This document shows, one piece after another, positions 1 to 4,947 of a stretch of DNA of 5,100 bases. Source of the stretch: Lunatibacter sp038209145 (lineage in GTDB: Bacteria > Bacteroidota > Bacteroidia > Cytophagales > Cyclobacteriaceae); assembly GCA_038209145.1 (NCBI GenBank), contig JBBQXZ010000338.1, positions 1 through 5,100 of the forward strand, given 5' to 3'. The position numbers were made by a program, and so were the translations under genes. How positions within the stretch are numbered: position 1 is the first letter of the stretch; each line of letters starts with the position of its first letter. The notes below the pieces were generated by a model. That model ran no database searches. It worked only from the letters and a program-made list of their open reading frames with translations, and was not told the origin of the DNA.

Positions 1-1
1 T

Positions 2-160
2 CCATTACGCTTGGATTTCCAACAAAATATCAGGAGTCCGCTTGATGAGATCGAAGAAATCCTTAATTTGGAGTCACCAATGCGCCTAACAACTGAAGAC
101 AAGGACGATATAGACGCAATAGGGTATCGGGAGTTGCGTATAGACAAGTGTTGTGCATAA
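2..160 (+). CDS. 3' end of an unidentified gene (52 residues)
   Basis: The frame starting at base 2 stays open to the TAA at 158-160 and encodes the last 52 residues of a protein whose start lies outside the window. The tail is rich in Asp, Glu and Ile and ends in Cys-Cys-Ala. I do not recognise a family. Its stop codon falls inside the GTTGTGCATAA sequence that opens the next cassette-like block, so the reading frame runs through the junction. It may be the true end of a gene or a frame extended by recombination at this junction. Base composition is more balanced than in the following genes. An open frame of this length is only modest evidence for coding. Confidence 0.4.
   Translation, partial: PLRLDFQQNIRSPLDEIEEILNLESPMRLTTEDKDDIDAIGYRELRIDKCCA
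84..156 (+). repeat. possible short attC-like site upstream of block 1
   Basis: The right end, 139-156, aligns without gaps to the right end of the larger palindromic site (998-1015) at 13 of 18 positions, ending in GTTGTGC versus GTTGTTC. A candidate left box GCCTAAC lies at 84-90 and fits the integron R-box pattern RYYYAAC. Inside, ACGCAA (114-119) and TTGCGT (134-139) can pair. The left half is much less convincing than the right: the spacing between the candidate left box and the internal pairing is about 20 nt, against 7 nt on the right. I regard the right boundary at 150 as probable and the left boundary as uncertain. Confidence 0.35.
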
Positions 161-891
161 TTTAACAAAACCTCGAAATGCCATTTCCAATTGACGAAAA
201 ATATATAAAAGAAACGGAATCTGAACTGAACGTAAAATTCCCAACTGAATTTAAAAACCGAATGATTAAATCAAATGGTGGAGAATTAGTAACGGATGAT
301 TTTGAATTTGAGCTTTATCCGTTTTTTGACAAATCTGACAGAAAAAAATTAGTCGGACTTGCAATCACATTGGACTTGAAACGAAAAATGCGAGAGAATG
401 GAATGGAGTTCCTGAAAATAGAATCGCAATCGGTTCGGACGAATTTGGAAACCAAATAATCTTAATTCATAACGGAAATGGAATTTTAACTGACGAAATC
501 CACTTTTGGAATCACGAAATGGGAAAAACTGAAAAAATAGCGAAATCAATAACCAAACTGGATGAATAAAATAGAAATAGAAGGCTCTTACATTCAATAT
601 GCAGGAGGTTACGATAAAGAAAACATTGTTGAATCCAATTTTCTTAAAGCCTTGAAAGATTTAGAACAAATGGACGATGAACACGGAGCATTTTAGATTG
701 GAGTTTATGGAGCCGAAACAGATGAATTTGTTTTAGAATTACATAAAAGTTTGACTTTATTTGGGAATTTTAGTGAAAACGAAAATTATAAAATTCAACT
801 AAAAAATTTAGAAGCTTCTAAAGAGTATTTTAATTTACTATTGAGCGGAATGATAGAAAAATTAAAAGAGAAATTAAAAACTATGCACAAC
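150..891 (+). other. cassette-like block 1 carrying SUKH and a small gene
   Basis: The block begins GTTGTGCATAATT (150-162) and ends AACTATGCACAAC (879-891), which matches the reverse complement of the start at 12 of 13 positions. Its two genes fill almost all of it and read in one direction, with the first ATG 28 bp after the boundary and the last stop codon just beyond the closing box. This is the organisation of an integron cassette, although a two-gene cassette is less common than a single-gene one. Both genes are disrupted. Confidence 0.5.
178..569 (+). pseudogene. SUKH (SMI1/KNR4) family protein, frameshifted
   Basis: Two overlapping frames together encode a SMI1/KNR4-like protein of about 130 residues, the usual size for single-domain SUKH proteins. 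The first frame (from ATG 178) gives the N-terminal half with the typical FPTEF...NGG segment (about residues 21-35) and ELYPFF. The second frame (from about 378, stop 567-569) gives the C-terminal half with NAREWNGVPEN, IAIGSDEFGNQ and EIHFWNHEMG, as in this family. They join if one G is restored at about 377-378 (TTGAAACG read as TTGGAAACG). SUKH proteins are known mainly as immunity proteins against polymorphic toxins; the role here is inferred. No toxin gene is seen in the window. The start codon lies 22 bp after the block's left boundary, typical of cassette genes. The gene is inactive unless the frameshift is a sequencing error. It overlaps the next gene by 8 bp. Confidence 0.8.
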
Positions 892-900
892 ACCGTATAA
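562..900 (+). pseudogene. small unknown protein with in-frame TAG
   Basis: The frame starting at ATG 562, which overlaps the SUKH stop codon, encodes 112 codons interrupted only by TAG at 694-696. The context is DDEHGAF-stop-IGVYGAETDEF; a single G-to-A change from TGG (Trp) would explain it, and the second half continues in the same frame with acidic/hydrophobic sequence (EFVLELHKSLTLFGNF) and a Lys/Leu-rich C-terminal helix. I do not recognise a named family. Its size, acidic nature and pairing with a SUKH gene suggest an immunity-like protein, but that is only inference. The stop codon (898-900) lies within the palindromic repeat that follows, so the last residues (MHNTV) are encoded by the repeat. 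With its neighbour also frameshifted, the whole block appears to be decaying. Confidence 0.65.
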
Positions 901-1015
901 AATTAATTGCTAGTTCTAGCCTACTTACGAAAGTCCTCGCGGACTTTCTATCTGTGATTTATTTGCTAACTTTAGTGCTTAAACACGCAACTAATCTTAT
1001 ACATAAACGTTGTTC
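885..1015 (+). repeat. attC-like imperfect palindrome between cassette blocks
   Basis: This 131-bp intergenic site folds on itself. Outer boxes: GCACAAC (885-891) and GTTGTTC (1009-1015), partly complementary. Unpaired spacers of 3 nt (ACC) and 6 nt (ATAAAC) follow. Inner boxes GTATAAAATTAATTGC (895-910) and GCAACTAATCTTATAC (987-1002) pair at 14 of 16 positions. The centre contains a perfect 8-bp stem, GAAAGTCC (929-936) and GGACTTTC (941-948), with loop TCGC. Integron attC sites have this same R box, spacer, L box, variable centre layout and length range (about 57-141 bp). The outer boxes match the integron consensus RYYYAAC / GTTRRRY only partly. This could be a recombination site for cassettes or another kind of dispersed palindromic repeat. 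A transcript of this DNA would form a stable hairpin, so it may also attenuate transcription. Confidence 0.6.
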
Positions 1016-1046
1016 GAAATTATAAAAAACAGAATATCAGCATACT

Positions 1047-1093
1047 ATGAAAAAATCGAAAGGACGAAAAATATGACTAATTTCGCATCATGA
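1047..1093 (+). other. chain of two mini-ORFs leading into the operon
   Basis: Two very short frames precede the first operon gene: a 9-codon frame (1047-1076, MKKSKGRKI) and a 6-codon frame (1073-1093, MTNFAS). The first stop overlaps the second start as ATGA (1073-1076), and the second stop overlaps the start of the TIGR04255 gene as ATGA (1090-1093). The second mini-ORF has a Shine-Dalgarno-like AAAGGA at 1059-1064, 8 nt before its ATG, whereas the ATG at 1090 has none close by. This could deliver ribosomes by translational coupling. Such short frames arise easily by chance in AT-rich DNA, so the functional claim is weak. Confidence 0.3.
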
Positions 1094-1818
1094 ATTATCC
1101 AATAGCACCAATACGAGAAGCCGTGTTTGACATTAGGGTAGATAGGCTAAACATTATTGACGTGAATGAGCTTCTTAGTTTTAAGGAGATTGTTTCAAAG
1201 GACTTCCCAATAGAAAAGAAAAGACACAACATAACCGGTATGTTTCAATTTTCTCCTGACAAACCTATTGAAAGCAAGAGTCATAGTGATTTGACAGGAT
1301 TTATATTTCTTTCTGGAGACAATTCAAGACAGCTTCAAGTTAGAATTGACGGATTTACTTTGAATATTTTAAAACCATACGAAGATTGGGAGACTCATTT
1401 TGAAATCTTTATGAATTATTGGGCAGTATACAATGATATGTTTAAACCTAACAATGTGACGAGAATTGCCACACGATTCATTAATAGAATTGAGATTCCG
1501 CTTCCATTCGACAGTTTTCAAGAGTATGTTTTGAATATGCCACCAATTCCAAATTGCTTACCTCAGACATTTTCTAACTTCTTCATGCAAATTCAAGTTC
1601 CATGCAAAGATGAATTTAGAAATGTTGTAATTACAGAGACAATAGAACCAATTGAAGATTCAGTTTTGCCATTTATTTTAGACATTGACGTTTTTCAAGA
1701 ACTCAATGTCAGTAATTCAATTGAAAGTTTAACGCACAACTTTTCAGAAATTCGTTTCATTAAGAACGAAATATTCGATAACTGCATCACCGATAAAACA
1801 AGAAAATTATTCTCATGA
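1090..1818 (+). CDS. TIGR04255 family protein
   Basis: This 242-residue protein carries the features I associate with the sporadically distributed TIGR04255 family: near the N-terminus a PIREAVFDIRVD segment (residues 7-18), a central stretch predicting beta strands (FRNVVITE, FILDIDVF), and a C-terminal helix ending ITDKTRKLFS. Length is in the family's usual range (about 240-270). The function of TIGR04255 is not established; members occur patchily, often in variable islands. The start at 1090 puts the conserved segment at the correct place, with no room for a longer in-frame N-terminus. It is the first gene of a three-gene operon and overlaps the next by ATGA (4 bp). No signal peptide or membrane segment is seen, so it should be cytoplasmic. 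Confidence 0.75.
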   Translation: MNYPIAPIREAVFDIRVDRLNIIDVNELLSFKEIVSKDFPIEKKRHNITGMFQFSPDKPIESKSHSDLTGFIFLSGDNSRQLQVRIDGFTLNILKPYEDWETHFEIFMNYWAVYNDMFKPNNVTRIATRFINRIEIPLPFDSFQEYVLNMPPIPNCLPQTFSNFFMQIQVPCKDEFRNVVITETIEPIEDSVLPFILDIDVFQELNVSNSIESLTHNFSEIRFIKNEIFDNCITDKTRKLFS

Positions 1819-2258
1819 TAAATACAATATATCCAACAATTCAAGAAAGGCAAAGACCTGTAGCTGTTTCCTACGAAGCAAGTTTTGTAAGGAACAACAT
1901 TGCAACGTGTCATGTGTTATTTGTAGGGCAAAGTGTTTTCGTTCAAAAGATGTATAAACAACAATTAAAAAAGCGGTTCGACTTTTATAATTCAATTTGG
2001 CAAAGCGAAACCATATTTTCATCAAGCATTTCTGAAATCACAAATAATTCCGCCTACAGGTCAATCATTGGTTTAGGTCAAGAAGTATTACCTTTTATCA
2101 TTGACGACTTAAAGAATAATGATAGCCATTGGTTCTACGCTTTAGAAGCATTAACAGGACAAAATCCTATTAAAGAAAATCATAAAGGTGTTGTTCCTTT
2201 GATGAAAAAAGATTGGATTGAATGGGCTAAAGAAAACAATTTAACTGATGAGAATTGA
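1815..2258 (+). CDS. conserved unknown protein, partner of DUF7689-like gene
   Basis: This 147-residue protein has two parts. Residues 1-60 are basic with a short beta-like stretch (CHVLFVGQSVFV). Residues 62-141 hold the recognisable conserved pattern: a Trp (W62), AYRSIIGLGQEVLPFII (80-96), HWFYALEALTGQNPI (105-119) and a C-terminal MKKDWIEWAKE. I recall this second part from small proteins encoded immediately upstream of DUF7689 genes in many bacteria; that is from memory, not from a search. No catalytic signature is evident. It overlaps the upstream gene by 4 bp (ATGA) and the downstream gene by 11 bp, so translational coupling and a joint function with both neighbours are likely. The start lacks a clear Shine-Dalgarno sequence, consistent with coupling. 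The N-terminal part may be specific to this TIGR04255-linked version. Confidence 0.75.
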   Translation: MINTIYPTIQERQRPVAVSYEASFVRNNIATCHVLFVGQSVFVQKMYKQQLKKRFDFYNSIWQSETIFSSSISEITNNSAYRSIIGLGQEVLPFIIDDLKNNDSHWFYALEALTGQNPIKENHKGVVPLMKKDWIEWAKENNLTDEN

Positions 2259-2676
2259 GTTCCCCCCATTTCCTAACAGCAAGATAGACCCATTTTTAGT
2301 TACAAGTCCTCAAACAGCACATTATAATTGTATTGCTTGGGCATTTGGAGACAGCACCAAATGGTATTGGCCTGACAGTGCAAACTATTATTTTTGGCCA
2401 AATGAGATTCCAAGAGAAGAGAAAATAGAAAGTTTTATTGAGCTTTTCAGGTTAATCGGATATGAAGTTTGCGAAAACGGAGAGCTTGAACCAGACTATT
2501 TTAAAGTTGCTATCTATACAGACAAATTTAGTAAACCGACACACGCTGCAAGACAATTAGGTAACGGTTATTGGACGAGTAAGTTAGGACAACATTTTGA
2601 CGTCACTCATACAATTTTTTCAATGAAAGATGGCTCCTATGGAAATGTAGCTGTGTTCATGCAAAGGAAAAAATAA
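2248..2676 (+). CDS. DUF7689-like protein, possible papain-like fold
   Basis: This 142-residue protein contains the sequence signature I associate with DUF7689: YNCIAWAFGD (residues 26-35), W-x-WPD (39-43), WPNEIPREE (50-58), a helix SFIELFRLIGYE (62-73), VAIYTD (87-92), THAARQLGNGYWTSKLG (98-114), His121 and a C-terminal beta strand (GNVAVFMQ). Cys28 in NCIAWA followed by His99 in THAARQ is the order of catalytic Cys and His in papain/NlpC-like hydrolases, so an amidase or peptidase activity is plausible but inferred. There is no signal peptide, which argues against a cell-wall enzyme and for an intracellular substrate. It starts inside the end of the preceding gene (11-bp overlap). Its stop codon lies 4 bp before the GCATAAC box that appears to close the cassette block. 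Confidence 0.75.
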   Translation: MRIEFPPFPNSKIDPFLVTSPQTAHYNCIAWAFGDSTKWYWPDSANYYFWPNEIPREEKIESFIELFRLIGYEVCENGELEPDYFKVAIYTDKFSKPTHAARQLGNGYWTSKLGQHFDVTHTIFSMKDGSYGNVAVFMQRKK

Positions 2677-2687
2677 CTTCGCATAAC

Positions 2688-2972
2688 ATTAAGCTCCTTA
2701 GAGAAAAGCCCACGCTAAAAAGCCCTGATTGATGCAATAATCTATCAGGGCTTTTTGCTAGTGGCTGTTGACTGACACCCGACGGGTTGATGCTGCTAGG
2801 GTGTTTTGTGGAGGGAGTATCTGTTTACATCGGGCTTTTCGCAGGGCGGTTTGGGTTTGTATACTGGATTTGGACTCCCACGGGCATGGGTTCCCTTACC
2901 CAAAGATAGCTTTGGGGAATTTTTTCCACCATGTCCCGGATCAGGCCGAAGTAATCCCTGACCCTTTCCGTC
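2688..2972. other. gene-free junction and 3' flank of the IS91-type transposase
   Basis: No convincing gene is seen here. The AT-rich composition of the left half ends around 2690-2760 and the GC-richer composition of the element begins. The stretch contains the strong terminator-like hairpin at 2717-2756 and a second inverted repeat ACACCC (2775-2780) / GGGTGT (2799-2804), with a small nested CCCGACGGG. IS91-family elements lack terminal inverted repeats but carry hairpins near their ends, with the replication-origin end downstream of the transposase gene, so 2760-2972 probably includes that end. The exact boundary cannot be set from one copy. Open frames on either strand here look like chance. 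Confidence 0.5.
2717..2756. terminator. bidirectional Rho-independent terminator
   Basis: AAAAAGCCCTGAT (2717-2729) and ATCAGGGCTTTTT (2744-2756) form a perfect 13-bp inverted repeat with a 14-nt loop. The GC-rich core flanked by A5 and T5 fits an intrinsic terminator on both strands. It would end transcription of the three-gene operon from the left and the transposase from the right. It lies between the closing box of block 2 and the transposon proper, and could belong to either. Confidence 0.8.
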
Positions 2973-3248
2973 TCACGTTGGTGCGGGATTGGACCGGAAG
3001 GGCTTGGGTTTTCGGTTTGCCCTGTCCCTGGTATCGAAGATGACGGACATCCTGCCTGTTTTGCAGCAGGGGCATTTGAAGACATCCTTCCCGTGTTTTT
3101 CCAGCATCCTGATCTGAAAGGGTATTTTGACCTTCGGTTTCGGGGGTTCCAGGTCCAGTTCGGCACGTATCATCGCGAGCCTTTCCCGCTTGCCCCGTAG
3201 CCTCAGGTAGCCGAAGTGGCGGATCTTGACAAACCTTCTGGGAAGAAT

Positions 3249-3268
3249 CCCGATGCCCGGGACAGGTT
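3249..3268 (+). repeat. mini-hairpin insertion 1 (in transposase, near C-terminus)
   Basis: The 20-bp insert is CCCGATGCCCGGGACAGGTT on the plus strand. It sits between the His and Ile codons of the conserved FEQH-ILPRR stretch and shifts the frame. Excising exactly 20 bp restores HILPRRFVKIRHFG, a strongly conserved IS91-family segment, and the frame then continues to the stop at 2973. Confidence 0.85.
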
Positions 3269-3558
3269 ATGCTGTTCGAACCTCCGGAGGAATTCCTGAT
3301 GCGGAAGCAGCATCTGCTTTGTTTTGGAGCCGTCCGCATAGTCCTTGTAGTTGAACCTGACATGGGTTGGGTTTACTTCAAGTATCCTGTGTCTGGTGAT
3401 GGCGATTTTGTGTGTATACCTGCCGAGATATTCCACAACCTGGGCAGGCGACCCGAACGGGGCTTTTGCGTAGACGTTCCACTTTTTGTATCTGATGGCT
3501 TTGAGTAGGGCTGACCTGTCGGTAATCCAGCTGATGGAGTCATCTTTTTCAAGAACTT

Positions 3559-3560
3559 CC
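3559..3560 (-). other. one-base frameshift in transposase
   Basis: Between YKAMFI and VLEKDDSISW the correct frame changes by one base. Dropping one of the two C residues on the plus strand (one G of the coding strand GGAAG) yields AMFIEVLEKDD and avoids the TGA at 3549-3551. It may be a natural mutation or a sequencing error; it is not accompanied by a hairpin. Confidence 0.7.
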
Positions 3561-3683
3561 AATAAACATGGCCTTGTACATGTTGGCCATGCTTGCCTGC
3601 GGAAAGAGGAACCTGTTGTTTTTGCGTTTGGCTTCAACCCACCGCTGACCGTTGTACCCGCCCGCGCTGACGATGCGGTGGAT

Positions 3684-3703
3684 CCCGAGATTCGGGACAG
3701 GCT
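3684..3703 (+). repeat. mini-hairpin insertion 2 (splits the HUH motif)
   Basis: The 20-bp insert is CCCGAGATTCGGGACAGGCT on the plus strand. The stem is CCCGA/TCGGG, extended by a preceding host T and the following A. It separates HPH from IH of the transposase catalytic motif. Precise removal recreates HPHIHRIVSAGG in frame. Confidence 0.85.
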
Positions 3704-4640
3704 GTGTGGATGGAAGGAAAGATCCTGTCCCCAGGCATGGAGCACCATGGTGATTCCCGGTTCGGCCCCGAGGTATTCGGGCATCCGCGCATGCTTTAGC
3801 AGTGTCCGCGAAGCGGCCTGAAAGAGCGTGTCAAACAGCCTGCTTCTGTTGCCCATAATGACCGGGTTTAGCTCATGGGGCAGGGTAAATACCACGTTGT
3901 AGTAGGCGGTGGGCAACAGCTCCGCCATCCTGCCTTCTATCCAGGCATCCCTTTTCATACTCCCGCAGTTTGGGCAGTGCCTGTTGCCGCAACAGTGGTA
4001 CCGGTGACTCCGGTGCCCACAGTCAGCATGGTCACACCGGGTAAGGTGATAGCCTTTGGCGGCGGTATGGCATGCGGCAAGATCGGCGAACACAGCCCTG
4101 CTGAATGGGTTGAAGCTCTGGATATGCGGATGTCTGAACAGGGACTGGAAAGGTTTGTCATTTTCCATCCCCGAGCAAATCAAGAGGTGAAACCAGCTTT
4201 TCCCTACGCTGCTTGGTCAGGTGCAGGTAGATCATGGTGGTTTCTATCTTGGAGTGGCCGAGAAGCTGCTTGATGGTGTGTATGTCGGTACCGGCATCCA
4301 GCAGGTGGGTTGCGAAGGAGTGCCGGAGCGTATGGGCGGAGAATGCGTGCTGTCCGAGTCCGGCCTGCTTCATGGCCATCCTGATGGCGTGTTGGATAGC
4401 CTGCCCCGTTCTTTCGGGGGAGCGGTCATTCAAGGGCTTGCCTGGAGTCTGTCCCTCGAAGAGATATTTTTCGGACCGGTGGAGCTTCCACTGCTCTTCG
4501 AGCATGGGCAGGACGGTGAGTGGCAGGATGGTGAACCGGTCCCTGTTTCCCTTTCCGGCAACAACCTTAACCTGCATTTCGGTTCTGTTGATGCTCTTCA
4601 TCTCCAGAAAGCGGAGCTCGATCAGTCTCAGGCCGGTGCC

Positions 4641-4662
4641 CCCGAAAGCATCGGGGCAGGCT
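4641..4662 (+). repeat. mini-hairpin insertion 3 (before recombinase catalytic Arg)
   Basis: A 22-bp insert beginning CCCGA and ending TCGGGGCAGGCT, with AAGCA between. It divides IALFY from GTGLRLIEL, five residues before the first catalytic arginine. The stem is extended by a flanking C on the left and a G in place of the usual A on the right, a compensatory pair. Removing 22 bp restores FYGTGLRL. Confidence 0.8.
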
Positions 4663-4843
4663 ATAAAACAAGGCAATGATGGCTTTGTGCTTGAAGTTGG
4701 CGGTTGAGGCAAGGACATGGACAATCTGTTCCTGCGTAAGGATATCCGGAAGCCTGAATTCCTTTCTGGGATAGAGTGCGTGTGGGACAACGTAGGGAGA
4801 GGGCAAGATGTGCTTGAAAAAGAAACTGCAGCTCTGGGCAGTT

Positions 4844-4865
4844 CCCGCAATAAGCGGGACAGGCT
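4844..4865 (+). repeat. mini-hairpin insertion 4 (recombinase core-binding domain)
   Basis: A 22-bp insert with stem CCCGC/GCGGG, loop AATAA and tail ACAGGCT. It lies within an Ile codon (AT|A); this is the only one of the five that is not between codons. Removal restores DKCRITAQSCSFFFKHIL. Confidence 0.8.
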
Positions 4866-4927
4866 ATCCTGCACTTGTCCCTTCCCACACCGTGTTCCTT
4901 CTTGATGTAGTTGATGTAGGAAGCGAT

Positions 4928-4947
4928 CCCGATACTCGGGACAAGTT
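4928..4947 (+). repeat. mini-hairpin insertion 5 (recombinase N-terminal region)
   Basis: The 20-bp insert is CCCGATACTCGGGACAAGTT on the plus strand, with stem CCCGA/TCGGG and tail ACAAGTT. It sits between His and Ile codons, as do inserts 1 and 2. Removal restores LTQDHIASYINYIKKEH. Confidence 0.85.

Larger units (their letters stand above)
1009..2687 (+). other. cassette-like block 2 carrying the three-gene operon
   Basis: The block begins with GTTGTTCGAAATTAT (1009-1023) and ends with ATAACTTCGCATAAC (2673-2687); the end matches the reverse complement of the start at 12 of 15 positions. In integron cassettes the start (from the GTT box) and the closing RYYYAAC box are complementary because they lie together in the circular form, and this block has that property. 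GCATAAC (2681-2687) is the closing box. The palindromic remainder expected after it is absent: the following bases do not resemble 892-1008, probably because the IS91-type element begins here. Confidence 0.5.
2973..4168 (-). pseudogene. IS91-family HUH/Y2 transposase, broken by two mini-hairpins and a 1-base insertion
   Basis: Minus-strand gene. Removing the 20-bp insertions at 3684-3703 and 3249-3268 and one base at 3559-3560 gives a continuous 384-residue protein, near the size of IS91-family transposases. Visible features of the reconstructed protein: N-terminal zinc-binding cysteines (C45, C50, C59, C60, and RHCPNC at 63-68), a HUH motif HPHIH (153-157, metal-binding H155 and H157), paired tyrosines in YLGRYTHK (Y240, Y244) that attack DNA in this family, ILPRRFVKIRHFG (294-306) and a C-terminal CPCC (352-355). 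These enzymes move DNA by a rolling-circle-like single-strand mechanism. I chose ATG at 4168, overlapping the recombinase stop by 11 bp; an in-frame TTG at 4183 is an alternative. As it stands, the ribosome would leave the correct frame inside the HUH motif, so the gene should be inactive unless the inserts are removed from the RNA. Confidence 0.85.

Noticed and set aside
349..597. Minus-strand frame opposite the SUKH gene
   Set aside because: It is very rich in Phe, Arg and Leu as expected for the antisense of an AT-rich gene, and it covers the region where the plus strand encodes both SUKH halves.
1078..1085. TAATTTCG as a Bacteroidota -7 promoter box (TAnnTTTG)
   Set aside because: It has one mismatch, no TTG at the right distance upstream, and lies only 4 bp before the start codon.
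2768..3166. Open frames on both strands just downstream of the transposase stop
   Set aside because: They overlap one another on opposite strands, show no recognisable motif, and lie in the hairpin-rich end of the element; the transposase frame ends clearly at 2973.
3269..4707. Several long plus-strand open frames across the right half, up to 157 codons
   Set aside because: They lie opposite well-supported transposase and recombinase sequence with catalytic motifs on the minus strand, and their translations show no family features.
3249..4947. CRISPR-like interpretation of the five short repeats
   Set aside because: Spacing is irregular (from under 70 bp to nearly 1 kb), and the sequence between copies is protein-coding, not spacers.
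3249..4947. Translational bypassing (ribosome hopping) across the mini-hairpins
   Set aside because: Bypassing needs a matching codon before and at the end of the gap. The codon before each insert (CAT, CAC, TAT) is not repeated immediately before the landing point.
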